NCBI GenBank assembly: GCA_016717145.1
Contig: JADKGD010000029.1
Span: 1-64,000 of the forward strand
From: Saprospiraceae bacterium
GTDB lineage: Bacteria; Bacteroidota; Bacteroidia; Chitinophagales; Saprospiraceae
Direction of reading: 5' to 3'
Length of the DNA: 64,000 nucleotides
The position numbers and the translations under genes were made by a program. A model generated the notes under the pieces. It searched no databases and was not told the DNA's origin. It saw only the letters and a program-made list of their open reading frames with translations. Below are positions 34,493 through 43,471 of the stretch, one piece after another (position 1 is the first letter of the stretch; every line of letters begins with the position of its first letter).

Positions 34493-34674
34493 TTAACCCA
34501 GATTCCGCATTGGACTTTGTAATGAGATAATATATGACAAAATAGTTGTGATGCACGGAGTTTTTCACCCGGAAATGTAGCCTTTGCTACATTGAGGACG
34601 GAAAAATGAGTACAGAAACAAATATAAAGTCAGATATTATCGGAATAAATTTCTAATGCGGATTCTGGGTTTAA
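34493..34674. mobile_element. MITE-like element, copy 2, bounded by TTAA
   Basis: A 182-bp unit begins TTAACCCAGATTCCGCATTGG and ends AATGCGGATTCTGGGTTTAA. It matches copy 1 (2627-2878) at both ends but has a shorter, unrelated middle of about 25 bp. It lies in the comF-uvrA gap, between the start of comF and the end of uvrA. It encodes no transposase. Confidence 0.72.
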
Positions 34675-34822
34675 GTGTTACATGTAAAGTCTTTTTTGTT
34701 AATGTACAAACGAAAATACAAAGTATTTATGATGTAGTATAATTTCTTATTGAAAATTATAATATCACCTATCATAAGTGTTTACCAACATCATTAAAAA
34801 ACAAAATGATCATCCGATAAAA

Positions 34823-37681
34823 TTAATGTTGCATCTCCTTAATAAGATATTCTGCTGTAAATCCAAGCCCGGTTTTTATCATTTGTTCAGGTGTCCCCGA
34901 AAACAAAATTTTTCCGCCACCATTGCCGCCTTCAGGGCCCAGGTCAATAATATGATCAGCCACTTTAATGACGTCCATATTATGTTCGATGATAATGACA
35001 GTGTTTCCTTTATCAACGAGCTTGTTAAGCACACCCAATAATTGTTTTATATCATCAAAATGTAAACCTGTAGTCGGCTCGTCAAGAATATAAATAGTGT
35101 TGCCGGTATCTTTTTTGGAAAGTTCTTCAGATAGTTTGACTCTTTGTGCTTCTCCACCGGACAATGTTGTAGCTTGCTGACCCAAGGTAATATAACCTAA
35201 ACCTACACTATCCAAAGTTTTAAGTTTGCGATAAATGGCAGGTATATTTTTAAAAAATTCGGTTGCCTCTTCAACGGGCATTTCTAAAACATCAGATATC
35301 GACTTTCCTTTGAATAGGATTTCTCTTGTTTCTCTGTTGTATCTTTTGCCCATACATTGTTCACAATCAACCAAAACATCAGGCAGGAAATTCATTTCTA
35401 TAAGTTTTTTCCCGGCACCTTCGCAAGCTTCACAGCGCCCGCCGGGGACATTAAAAGAAAAACGACCAAGTTGGTATCCCCTTATCTTAGCTTCAGGCAT
35501 ATTGCCAAAAAGTTTGCGTATATCGGTAAACACACCTGTATAGGTTGCAGGATTAGACCTTGGTGTGCGCCCAATTGCAGATTGATCTATCTCTATGACT
35601 TTATCAAGATATTCCAGTCCATTTATCGATGTATAAGGCAATGGCTTTTGAATGCTGTTATAAAAATGTTGTCTCAAAATGGGATACAAGGTTTCATTTA
35701 TAAGCGATGATTTACCACTACCAGAAACACCAGTTACACAAATGAGCGTGCCAAGTGGTAGCTTCATACCTACATTTTTTAAATTGTGGCCACTTGCATT
35801 TTCCAGTTCCAGAAAATTTCCATTGCCTTTTCTCCTTTTTTTGGGCACCTCTATGCGCAGCGTATTATTTAGATACGATGCAGTTGTGCCTCCTAACTTC
35901 ATAAAGGCCTCCGGTGTTCCCTGACTTACAATGTCACCACCATGCAAACCAGCGCCAGGTCCAAGATCAATGATATAGTCTGAAGCAAGCATAATATCTT
36001 TATCATGCTCTACTACCAGCACAGAATTTCCTATTTCCGTCAATTCCTTTAATGCTTTAATAAGCCGCATATTATCCCGCTGATGAAGTCCGATACTTGG
36101 TTCGTCCATGATGTAGGTGATGCCCGTAAGTTGGCTCCCGATCTGAGTTGCCAGCCTTGTCCTTTGAGATTCTCCACCCGATAATGTCCTGGTAGGTCTG
36201 TTGAGATTCAGGTAACCTAAACCTACTTCCAGCAAAAAACCCAAACGTAATCTGATTTCTTTCAACAATTCAAAAGAAACCGTTTTCTGTTTTTCGTTAA
36301 GTTGGTTAGGAAGCTCAGTTATCCATAAATGGAGTTCATCTATATTCATTTCCCCCAATTGCCCGATATGTTTATCCCCGAGTTTAAAATGCAGGGATTC
36401 TTTTTTCAACCTGAAACCTTCGCATGTCGGGCAGGGCATAATGCTTAGAAAATCTTCCGCCCAGCTTCTTATTTTTTCTGATGAAGACTCTTTATACCAT
36501 CGTTCGACCATATTGACAATACCTTCGTTTGCCAGATCGTAAAGATAGTCATTTTGGACGATGCCTTTTGATACACCATAAGAATTATCGCCTCCATATA
36601 GGATGATTTGCAGTGCTTGATCTGGTATATCTTTTATGGGTGTGGTGAATTCAAACTTATAATCTTTAGCGATTTTTGATAATTGTTTAAAAGTGTTTGT
36701 ATCTCTTACTGCTCCAAAAGGTTTAATTGCTTCTTCATTGATACTAAGACTTTTGTCCGGAATTATTTTATCCATATCTGCTTTATGCTGTTCGCCAAGG
36801 CCATTACAATCAGGACAAGCGCCATAAGGAGAATTAAAAGAAAAATTATTGGGTGACGGTTCGTCATAAGAAATGCCCGACAAAGGGTCCATCAGACTTT
36901 TTGAATACGCCTTTAGTGCCAAACTATCCGTATTCAGGATCATAATAAAGTCATTACCAAGTTTCAGCCCCATCTGAAGTGACGCAGAGATTCTATCCCT
37001 TTTGTCCGATTCAACTTTCAGACGGTCCACAACAATTTCAATATCATGAGTCTTGTATCTGTCTAATTGCAAGCCTGGCACCAAATCTATGATCTCACCA
37101 TCAACCCGGACTTTGGTAAATCCCTTTTTACGTGTCTGGTCAAATAATTCGCGGTAATGTCCTTTCCGGGATCGAATGACAGGTGCTAAAATAGCAATTT
37201 TTTGCCCCTCAAAAAAAGTAAGCGCATGTGTGATAATTTGTTCCTCCGTATACTTTACCATTTTTTCGCCCGTGACATATGAATATGCCTCACCTACCCT
37301 TGCAAACATAAGTCTGAGAAAATCATAAATCTCTGTAGTAGTGCCTACAGTCGATCTTGGGTTCCAGGCTGTAGTCTTTTGCTCAATTGAAATCACCGGA
37401 CTAAGGCCATCAATTTTTTCTACATCAGGTCTGTCCATAGCGCCTATAAACTGACGTGCATAAGCAGAAAATGTTTCCATGTAACGTCTTTGCCCCTCAG
37501 CATAAAGCGTATCAAAAGCTAGTGAAGATTTGCCACTACCACTTAGCCCTGTGATTACGACCAGTTTGTTTCTTGGGATTTTAACAGAAACATTTTTAAG
37601 ATTATTTTCATTGGCCCCGATGATGTCTATATACTCTTCGACTTCTTCAAGGCCCTGTATATCTGATTCTATGTTTTGCAT
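34823..37681 (-). CDS. uvrA: Excinuclease ABC subunit A
   Basis: The 952-residue product is a full-length UvrA, the ATPase that finds bulky DNA lesions and loads UvrB. It has two Walker A motifs (GLSGSGKSSLAF at about 45-56, GVSGSGKSSLINE at about 650), zinc motifs CPDCNGLG and CPTCEGF, and CEACEGAGKK paired with CEQCMGKRY, and the ABC signature LSGGESQR and LSGGEAQR. Its ATG overlaps the stop of punA by one base, so the two are cotranscribed. Confidence 0.97.
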   Translation of the reverse strand: MQNIESDIQGLEEVEEYIDIIGANENNLKNVSVKIPRNKLVVITGLSGSGKSSLAFDTLYAEGQRRYMETFSAYARQFIGAMDRPDVEKIDGLSPVISIEQKTTAWNPRSTVGTTTEIYDFLRLMFARVGEAYSYVTGEKMVKYTEEQIITHALTFFEGQKIAILAPVIRSRKGHYRELFDQTRKKGFTKVRVDGEIIDLVPGLQLDRYKTHDIEIVVDRLKVESDKRDRISASLQMGLKLGNDFIMILNTDSLALKAYSKSLMDPLSGISYDEPSPNNFSFNSPYGACPDCNGLGEQHKADMDKIIPDKSLSINEEAIKPFGAVRDTNTFKQLSKIAKDYKFEFTTPIKDIPDQALQIILYGGDNSYGVSKGIVQNDYLYDLANEGIVNMVERWYKESSSEKIRSWAEDFLSIMPCPTCEGFRLKKESLHFKLGDKHIGQLGEMNIDELHLWITELPNQLNEKQKTVSFELLKEIRLRLGFLLEVGLGYLNLNRPTRTLSGGESQRTRLATQIGSQLTGITYIMDEPSIGLHQRDNMRLIKALKELTEIGNSVLVVEHDKDIMLASDYIIDLGPGAGLHGGDIVSQGTPEAFMKLGGTTASYLNNTLRIEVPKKRRKGNGNFLELENASGHNLKNVGMKLPLGTLICVTGVSGSGKSSLINETLYPILRQHFYNSIQKPLPYTSINGLEYLDKVIEIDQSAIGRTPRSNPATYTGVFTDIRKLFGNMPEAKIRGYQLGRFSFNVPGGRCEACEGAGKKLIEMNFLPDVLVDCEQCMGKRYNRETREILFKGKSISDVLEMPVEEATEFFKNIPAIYRKLKTLDSVGLGYITLGQQATTLSGGEAQRVKLSEELSKKDTGNTIYILDEPTTGLHFDDIKQLLGVLNKLVDKGNTVIIIEHNMDVIKVADHIIDLGPEGGNGGGKILFSGTPEQMIKTGLGFTAEYLIKEMQH

Positions 37682-38511
37682 TAATCTTTTAAAAATTCAA
37701 AATAATGATCTAAAATTTCCATCAATTTTCCGGAAGACCTGTTAACTACCATAATAACTTCCTCCAGTGTGGTTTCAGTCAATGCTGACTTAGGAAAACA
37801 CACATTGGAAACTATGGAAAAAACACATACTTTCATACCTGAATGTTTTGCCACAATAACTTCAGGAATGGTTGACATACCAACAAGATCGGCACCAAGG
37901 ATATGAGCCATTCGATATTCAGCAGGTGTCTCCAGACTTGGGCCTTGTAGTCCAAGATAAACCCCGTATTGCAGCTTAATGTTTATTTTTTCTCCGATCG
38001 AATGAAATTTTTTTATCAATGACTCATCATATGCATGCAGCATGTCAGGAAATCTGGGCCCCAATCTTTCATCGTTTTTGCCCCTTAGCGGATTGTCAGG
38101 CATCAAATTAATGTGGTCAGTGACAATGACGATATCACCTTCCGTAAAGTGGGCATTGATGCCTCCGGATGCATTTGTCATTATAATATTTTCGACGCCC
38201 AAGGCTTTTAAAACCCTTATCGGGAATGTGATTTCAGCTGTACTGTACCCTTCATAGTAATGAAGTCTACCCGCCATTACAATAATAGGTACACCTGATT
38301 TATATCCAAAAATAAATTTGCCTGAGTGGCTTTGGACTGTTGATACTACAAAGTATGGAATGTCATCGTATGCTATCTCAATTTTATTACTAATAGAGTC
38401 TACGAAGTCACCAAGACCCGTACCCAATACTACTGCAGTTTTTGCGACAAGTGGTATCCTGTCAGATAAGTAATGGGCACTTTCCTCAATTTTTTCATAA
38501 AGTGATGGCAT
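37681..38511 (-). CDS. punA: Purine nucleoside phosphorylase
   Basis: The 276-residue product phosphorolyses inosine and guanosine to the free base and ribose 1-phosphate. Family motifs are VVLGTGLGDFVD (about 30-41), MTNASGGINAHFTEGDIVIV, HINLMPDNPLRG and GLQGPSLETPAEYRM. The length is typical of the trimeric PNP class. It is the first gene of the punA-uvrA pair, and a weak promoter-like TTATCTTGCG lies just upstream. Confidence 0.95.
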   Translation of the reverse strand: MPSLYEKIEESAHYLSDRIPLVAKTAVVLGTGLGDFVDSISNKIEIAYDDIPYFVVSTVQSHSGKFIFGYKSGVPIIVMAGRLHYYEGYSTAEITFPIRVLKALGVENIIMTNASGGINAHFTEGDIVIVTDHINLMPDNPLRGKNDERLGPRFPDMLHAYDESLIKKFHSIGEKINIKLQYGVYLGLQGPSLETPAEYRMAHILGADLVGMSTIPEVIVAKHSGMKVCVFSIVSNVCFPKSALTETTLEEVIMVVNRSSGKLMEILDHYFEFLKD

Positions 38512-38750
38512 TTATTGACTTATTTTGGCGCAAGATAAGCATGCACAATGGAAATACAAATTAAATTAATTGACGAAAAAATAAAATAATGTGATCTTTG
38601 CAGAGCATATTTTTCAAAGTAGAATAACGGCAAATAAATTATGCTTAAAAGATCGGCATACCTAATAATTAATCCAAATTAGGAAAGTATTGTAATCTGA
38701 TTTGTAGATAATTTTAATCGCATAACTATCTGACGTATTATTTAAAAACA

Positions 38751-38758
38751 TATCTTTG
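38751..38758 (+). promoter_or_regulatory. Bacteroidota -7 element for the DUF5606 gene
   Basis: TATCTTTG is an exact TAnnTTTG match 26 bp upstream of the ATG at 38785. Confidence 0.6.
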
Positions 38759-38784
38759 CGGCCTTTTAACATTGATATATACAA

Positions 38785-39198
38785 ATGAATATCAAAAACA
38801 TCATTGCAGTAAGCGGCTTACCCGGGTTATTTAAACTTGTAGCATCAAAAACAAATGGTTTGCTGGTGGCAGATATGGATACAGGTAAGTCAAGATTTTG
38901 TTCTGTAAGGCAACATCAATTTACGCCTATGGAGACAGTAGCCATTTATACGGATACGGATACGGCTGAAATATCCACCGTATTTCAAGCCATGCTGGAT
39001 AAAATGAATGAACTTCCTGTACCTTCGGCAAGCGGTTCGCATAAAGAGTTACAAAAATATTTTGAAGTCATTTTACCCGACTATGATCGCGATAAAGTAT
39101 TCCACAGCGATATGAAAAAAGTGATCAAATGGTTTACTTTTCTTAATGACCGAGGGTATCTTACAGCAGCACCTGAACCAAACACAGAAGAGGAATAG
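38785..39198 (+). CDS. DUF5606 family protein
   Basis: The 137-residue cytoplasmic product matches the Bacteroidota-specific DUF5606 family: MNIKNIIAVSGLPGLFKLV, NGLLVADMDTGKSRF, QHQFTPMETVAIYTD, and the C-terminal half with LPDYDRDKVFHSDMKKVIKWF. No function is known. The first 50 residues resemble a small beta-barrel domain. It is monocistronic and convergent with the symporter gene, whose stop is 11 bp away. Confidence 0.85.
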   Translation: MNIKNIIAVSGLPGLFKLVASKTNGLLVADMDTGKSRFCSVRQHQFTPMETVAIYTDTDTAEISTVFQAMLDKMNELPVPSASGSHKELQKYFEVILPDYDRDKVFHSDMKKVIKWFTFLNDRGYLTAAPEPNTEEE

Positions 39199-39209
39199 AC
39201 AAATTACTG

Positions 39210-40487
39210 TTATCTGTCTCTACTATTAATTCCCAAATTGTCTGTCAAAATATCTTCATATTCACTGACATGAGCGAAAGCATAATCCATCTTTTGACGA
39301 TCAAATTCTTTTTCGTGATTTGAAATCCAAATGGTTGCGACACCATTACCAATAAAATTAGTAATGGCTCTGGCTTCCGACATAAATCTATCCACACCAA
39401 GTAACATAGCTAACCCATCCAGGGGTATTACCTTGACTGCGGTCAAGGTAGACGCCAAAACAACAAAGCCACTACCAGTAACCCCGGCAGCACCTTTTGA
39501 AGTGATCATGAGTACGCCTATAATGGTCATCAACTGTGCAAAATCCAGATGGATCTGATAGACCTGAGCCAGAAAAATCACAGCCATAGACAAGTAGATC
39601 GTTGTGCCATCAAGATTAAAAGAATATCCTGCAGGTACAACCAGGCCAACAGTCGATTTGGCACATCCCATTTTTTCGAGTTTCTCCATGAGGTTCGGAA
39701 GTGCGGCCTCTGATGATGATGTGCCCAAAACAATCAATAATTCCTCTTTAATATAATTCAAAAATTTTAATAAACTGACCTTATACATTCGAAGTATTAT
39801 ATACAGGACACCAAATATAAAAAGTGTCATAGTAGCATAGACTGTTACCATCAATTTGGCCAATGGAATTATGGAGTGAATGCCATACTTCCCAATCGTA
39901 AATGCCATACCACCAAATGCACCCAATGGCGCGAGAATCATCACCCAATGCAACAGCTTAAAAACAAATTTAGCCGCTAGATTAAGCAAATTTGTAATCC
40001 TTACTTTCTGAGGTAATCTGCCCAGAATAATACCAAAAAAAATGGAAAAAATCAATACTTGAAACGTATGATTATCAGCAATAAACTGCCACCACGAATG
40101 TTCCTGAGCTTGTTTTGTAAAACCGGAAATTTGGTTCGTATCCACTTCAGTAGAAACGATAACGCCAACGCCAGGCTGAATCATATATGCCACCAAAATG
40201 CCTATGATCAATGCAAAAGTAGTCACCACTTCAAAATATAAAAGCGCCTTGCCGCCTACCCTTCCTACCTTACTGAGATCACCCATACTACCTATGCCAA
40301 GTGTAATGGTCAGAAAGATGATCGGATTGATAAAAACCTTTACGACAGCTATAAACCAAGTGCCCAATACCTTCATCTCCACCCCTTTATCAGGCAAAAA
40401 ATGACCCAGTAAAACGCCAGCAAAAATGGCTAAAAGTACCCAAAAGGTGAGGTTTGTTAATATTTTTTTAATGCTTTTCAAAATCAA
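39210..40487 (-). CDS. Dicarboxylate/amino acid:cation symporter (DAACS family)
   Basis: The 425-residue product has the DAACS (GltP/DctA) fold: eight membrane helices, HP1 region with the serine-rich LIVLGTSSSEAALPNL, VVPAGYSFNLDGTTIYLSM, and AGVTGSGFVVLASTL. It couples uptake of C4-dicarboxylates, glutamate or aspartate to sodium or proton entry. The arginine/aspartate specificity cannot be settled by eye. It is monocistronic. Confidence 0.93.
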   Translation of the reverse strand: MILKSIKKILTNLTFWVLLAIFAGVLLGHFLPDKGVEMKVLGTWFIAVVKVFINPIIFLTITLGIGSMGDLSKVGRVGGKALLYFEVVTTFALIIGILVAYMIQPGVGVIVSTEVDTNQISGFTKQAQEHSWWQFIADNHTFQVLIFSIFFGIILGRLPQKVRITNLLNLAAKFVFKLLHWVMILAPLGAFGGMAFTIGKYGIHSIIPLAKLMVTVYATMTLFIFGVLYIILRMYKVSLLKFLNYIKEELLIVLGTSSSEAALPNLMEKLEKMGCAKSTVGLVVPAGYSFNLDGTTIYLSMAVIFLAQVYQIHLDFAQLMTIIGVLMITSKGAAGVTGSGFVVLASTLTAVKVIPLDGLAMLLGVDRFMSEARAITNFIGNGVATIWISNHEKEFDRQKMDYAFAHVSEYEDILTDNLGINSRDR

Positions 40488-40981
40488 AAATGTTATTTAG
40501 GGTCTGCTGAAAAAGTCAAAATCGTTTCATTTAATAACAGCCATTGGACTGGGATATCGTTCAAAAAACAAGCGATAGAGAATGAAGAGTCAAAAGTGCG
40601 TCTATCGCCTTGATAGAATATTAAAAATAAACGAATGATAATCAAGGCGATAGAAAAAGCATTTTGACTCGAGAATGAACGGTGCTTCGCAATCGCCTTT
40701 TTTTGAACTAGTCCACCAATGGCGGATTGAATACTTTTTTAGCAATGTAAAAAAGTATTTGCCTTTTTTCCTTTCCATATTCCTACGGAATGCAGCTCAG
40801 GGCATTAGGCGCTGATTAATAAAATGTAAGTGCTTGAGTTTTGATTGAGCTGATTAAAAAACCCTTGCACTCAAATGTCTAAATATTCTTATAAAAATTG
40901 GTTTACCAGACATTTAACTCATACTCAGCAAGTCTTTGTTAGCAACAGATTTCTTTTAGCTCTATAACCTAAAATCCAGGT
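40488..40981. other. Gene-free interval with an inverted repeat
   Basis: About 490 bp between the symporter and the thioredoxin-fold gene holds one notable structure, the inverted repeat at 40587-40670. Apart from that it has no supported coding frame. Confidence 0.5.
40587..40670. repeat. Imperfect inverted repeat (about 28-bp arms)
   Basis: The left arm at 40587-40614 (GAGTCAAAAGTGCG then TCTATCGCCTTGAT) has its complement at 40641-40670 (ATCAAGGCGATAGA then AAGCATTTTGACTC) with a few mismatches, around a 26-bp loop. A further GCGATAGAGAATGA precedes it. It may be a small structured RNA or the end of a mobile element. It has no T tract, so it is not a plain terminator. Confidence 0.55.
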
Positions 40982-41935
40982 TTAATGTTCGTCATCCAAA
41001 TATTTACGCAATTTTTTATAAAGCGGATCATATTTAATGCCATTTTTATAAGCAAGATCATTTGCCTTTGCAATATCTTTGGTACACGCTTCTTTTTTAT
41101 CCTGCGCATAATGTATGATACTCAACATGTCATAATACAAATATTCTTGTGATGCATTCGCCAACATGGTGAAATCATCTTCGATGGCAGCATAAAAAGT
41201 AACATCTTTTTCTTCCCTTACAACTTCTATAAATGCCTTAATCAGCAAATCCATATCTTTCGTTTCGGGATAATGTTTTAATAAACTTTTTGAATTGATG
41301 ATAAGACTTTGTTTTGAAGCAATATTCAATTGTTTGTATAAGATTATTTCGCGATATGCCAATATATAAGCCAATATCTTATTCTGAGGAAAACCAATGT
41401 CCTGTGACAACGTTTTACTTTTATCTCTGATCAATTCATTAGACTTAAAATTATGATCTGATAGTAAATGACAAAGCATTAAACTTTCGGTTAGCAACAG
41501 ATCTGATTTCCCATTTAGTTTTTTGTAAGCATCAAGAAAAATCTGAATATCGATCAATGATTCAAAATTTAACAAAACCGGTCTTGAATATGGTTTACCT
41601 TTTTGTATGGCATCATGAAGAAAGAACTTCCGCTGTGTCGGAGATAATGGAGCAATTGTTTTAGTGAGGTTATTTATAAATTCCTGCTCATCAAATTCAA
41701 TGTCAACATCTTTTTTGTACAGATCCTGACCTTTATTTAAGGATTTAGCGACATTAAACAGATACTCAATCCCTGCATAACCACGAATCTTCTCTACAAC
41801 TTCTCCATTTTTATTTAAATATAAACAAGTCGGATAAGCTACAATATCAAATTTTGAGATAAATTGTTTATCATATTTTTCATTGATCTTTAAGATTAAT
41901 AAAATTGGTATTAAAAAAGTCAACGATAGCTGCAT
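40982..41935 (-). CDS. C-terminal part of frameshifted thioredoxin-fold protein
   Basis: The genuine frame begins at INEKYDKQFISKFDIVAYPTCLYLNKNGEVVEKI, the second half of a thioredoxin fold with the cis-proline (AYPT). It continues with about 210 helical residues resembling those of secreted Bacteroidota thioredoxin-like proteins with TPR-like tails. It joins the N-terminal piece at 41880-42125 if one base is removed from T3 at 41889-41891. The first residues of this frame, upstream of INEK, are out of phase and not real. Confidence 0.7.
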   Translation of the reverse strand: MQLSLTFLIPILLILKINEKYDKQFISKFDIVAYPTCLYLNKNGEVVEKIRGYAGIEYLFNVAKSLNKGQDLYKKDVDIEFDEQEFINNLTKTIAPLSPTQRKFFLHDAIQKGKPYSRPVLLNFESLIDIQIFLDAYKKLNGKSDLLLTESLMLCHLLSDHNFKSNELIRDKSKTLSQDIGFPQNKILAYILAYREIILYKQLNIASKQSLIINSKSLLKHYPETKDMDLLIKAFIEVVREEKDVTFYAAIEDDFTMLANASQEYLYYDMLSIIHYAQDKKEACTKDIAKANDLAYKNGIKYDPLYKKLRKYLDDEH

Positions 41936-42125
41936 CGCTCTCCATATCTTTTATCATTACTTTACAGGGACCACACCAGTCAGCCATTACATCTACGAAG
42001 ATAAGTTTATCTTGCTGAGCAGCTAATTTTTGTGCTTCGCTAAAGCTTGAAATAAAATTGATCTTGCCAACGAATAATACTGGAGCAAAAATGACCGATA
42101 ACATCGTAAACTGTAATTTTATCAT
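41880..42125 (-). CDS. N-terminal part of frameshifted thioredoxin-fold protein
   Basis: The piece has a signal peptide (MLSVIFAPVLFVG, within residues 8-20) and the thioredoxin active site MADWCGPCKVMI, including the CGPC pair. It probably reduces or shuffles disulfides in the periplasm, or acts in redox stress. I use the ATG at 42125; the ATG at 42104 is equally possible because a promoter element at 42143-42136 lies so close. A more upstream in-frame ATG at 42158 falls before the promoter and is excluded. The joined protein is about 370 residues. Confidence 0.72.
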   Translation of the reverse strand: MIKLQFTMLSVIFAPVLFVGKINFISSFSEAQKLAAQQDKLIFVDVMADWCGPCKVMIKDMESDAAIVDFFNTNFINLKDQ

Positions 42126-42135
42126 ACAAGTGTAT

Positions 42136-42167
42136 TTCCTAAGTGCAAAGATAATCATTCATGCAAA
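42136..42167 (-). promoter_or_regulatory. Promoter of the thioredoxin-fold gene (TTTG-N20-TATCTTTG)
   Basis: On the minus strand TTTG (42167-42164) is followed after exactly 20 bp by TATCTTTG (42143-42136), a perfect Bacteroidota promoter. The transcript would start near 42130. Confidence 0.72.
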
Positions 42168-42194
42168 TAAATTTAAAAAAACGTCTATTCTAGT

Positions 42195-42294
42195 AAACGT
42201 TCCCATCCGCTATATTTTTTTGCCTACTAACCACACAAACCATACTATTTGTTAGGTAGACACTTTCCTGGTTTATCCTAGAATAGATAACCTG
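42195..42294. repeat. 100-bp direct repeat, copy 1
   Basis: This 100-bp stretch starts AAACGTTCCCATCCGC and ends GATAACCTG. It recurs at 43210-43309 at the same length with about a dozen substitutions. Within it GCCTACTAAC and GTTAGGTAGAC form an imperfect hairpin. It lies about 30 bp upstream of the thioredoxin-gene promoter. Confidence 0.72.
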
Positions 42295-42412
42295 AACTCA
42301 TGTCACACAAAGTTAAAAAAAATTAATCATTCGTCCAGGATTCATGGCACAGCCATGGCAGCATAGCGATGTAGTAAATACTACGCCGAACGGGGGGAGT
42401 TCAATTTGAAAT

Positions 42413-42582
42413 GACGCCTCTATAGGGCTTTGGGGTTTGCCATATTTGAAGAGAGGAAAGCCCAAAGGGCTAACTTTTTGATACTACGCCAAAATTCCAG
42501 TCGTAAGAAATGTCGCCCCTATGGGGCTTTTGGGCAGATTATTGAGTTGATTTTTCCAAAATGACGCCCCTATGGGGCTTTG
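42413..42582. repeat. Cluster of three short palindromic repeats
   Basis: The unit GACGCCCCTATGGGGCTTTG, a near-perfect palindrome around CCCCTATGGGG, occurs at 42413-42432 (two changes), 42512-42531 (one change) and 42563-42582. Spacing is unequal (99 and 51 bp), so this is not a CRISPR. It resembles REP-type intergenic palindromes. Confidence 0.65.
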
Positions 42583-42675
42583 TGTCACGCTACAAATGCA
42601 GCAAAGCCCAGAAAACTGACATTTTGGTGATACCGAAATTTAAAATTTTTCTTATCAGAGGGTAAATAATTGAAT

Positions 42676-42969
42676 TTATTTCAATTTGATATTATAAGCA
42701 GCAATAGAATCAACCTGTACAAAATCATGGTTTAGGATATAATTGTAAGAAAGTGATATTATTAATTCTTCATTTTTATAAATGCTTATTCTGCTAGCAT
42801 CCAGACCATCATGGTTATTGAACTTTTGTCCAAATAAATCTGAATAACCTCCTCTCACTTTGAATAGAAGTATCTTGTATAGTACGTTTTCACTTTTGGT
42901 TTTAAGTTTTTGTGATGACCCCGGCAGATACAACAATATCAATATTTTTATCTTTATCAGGTTTTTCAA
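42676..42969 (-). CDS. C-terminal part of a frameshifted small lipoprotein
   Basis: The genuine frame runs from SSQKLKTKSENVLYKILLFKV to the end (VRGGYSDLFGQKFNNHD, ELIISLSYNYILNHDF). The first few codons from its ATG at 42969 are out of phase with the lipoprotein signal encoded in the other frame. Removing one base from C4 at 42919-42922 joins them. No family is recognised. Confidence 0.6.
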   Translation of the reverse strand: MKNLIKIKILILLYLPGSSQKLKTKSENVLYKILLFKVRGGYSDLFGQKFNNHDGLDASRISIYKNEELIISLSYNYILNHDFVQVDSIAAYNIKLK

Positions 42970-43075
42970 TTGTTAGATAAAATTCTTTTCTTGGAGACAC
43001 AGTTTCAACTTGTTTACAACTTGAAAGTATTGAGATTATAATCATTGTTGAAATAATAACATTTTGTTTTTTCAT
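42902..43075 (-). CDS. N-terminal part of a frameshifted small lipoprotein
   Basis: The frame begins MKKQNVIISTMIIISILSSC, with a clear lipobox (ILSSC at residue 20), and runs KQVETVSPRKEFYLTIEK before going out of phase after VVSAG. With the piece at 42676-42969 it gives a lipoprotein of about 132 residues. The 100-bp direct repeat copy 2 lies 135 bp upstream. The function is unknown; the mature part looks like a small beta-sandwich. Confidence 0.65.
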   Translation of the reverse strand: MKKQNVIISTMIIISILSSCKQVETVSPRKEFYLTIEKPDKDKNIDIVVSAGVITKT

Positions 43076-43209
43076 AAGCAAATCGAAGTTATAAATTTAG
43101 CAAATGAATCTGCATTTGTTAGCTGTTGACTAAGTTATAATTCGGGCTAGGCCGAGGTCTTAGTGGTGCCAGATTATTAATTTGAATGTACACTACATCA
43201 TATGCTATT

Positions 43210-43309
43210 AAACGTTCCCATCCGCTATATTTTTTTGCCTACTAACCACACAAACCAAACTATTTGTTAGCTAGGCACTCTTCTGGTTTATTCCACTATA
43301 GATAACCTG
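43210..43309. repeat. 100-bp direct repeat, copy 2
   Basis: This is the second copy of the unit at 42195-42294, same orientation and same length. Its hairpin reads GCCTACTAAC with GTTAGCTAGGC, so two positions of the right arm changed while the fold is kept. The gene-free stretch 43310-43471 holds nothing else that I can support. Confidence 0.72.
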
Positions 43310-43471
43310 TTTTCAAATGATTGTTTAATAAAATGGAATAGAGCCCAACTAATCAAAAAAGGTAACATCAATTGTGAATTCATTACTGATACAACTATCT
43401 GGGCTTAGTCTTAATTGCAAAGAGTTTTCATACCAATCATTATTATATATTTCTTATCAACAAAAATACCA

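Noticed and set aside
42413..42582. Possible CRISPR array from repeated CCCCTATGGGG units
   Set aside because: Only three units, unequal spacing (99 and 51 bp), repeats shorter than usual and no cas genes.
42195..43309. Integron attC-like sites in the 100-bp repeats (GTTAGG/CTAAC arms)
   Set aside because: The arms do not fit RYYYAAC/GTTRRRY in both copies, and there is no integrase or cassette array.
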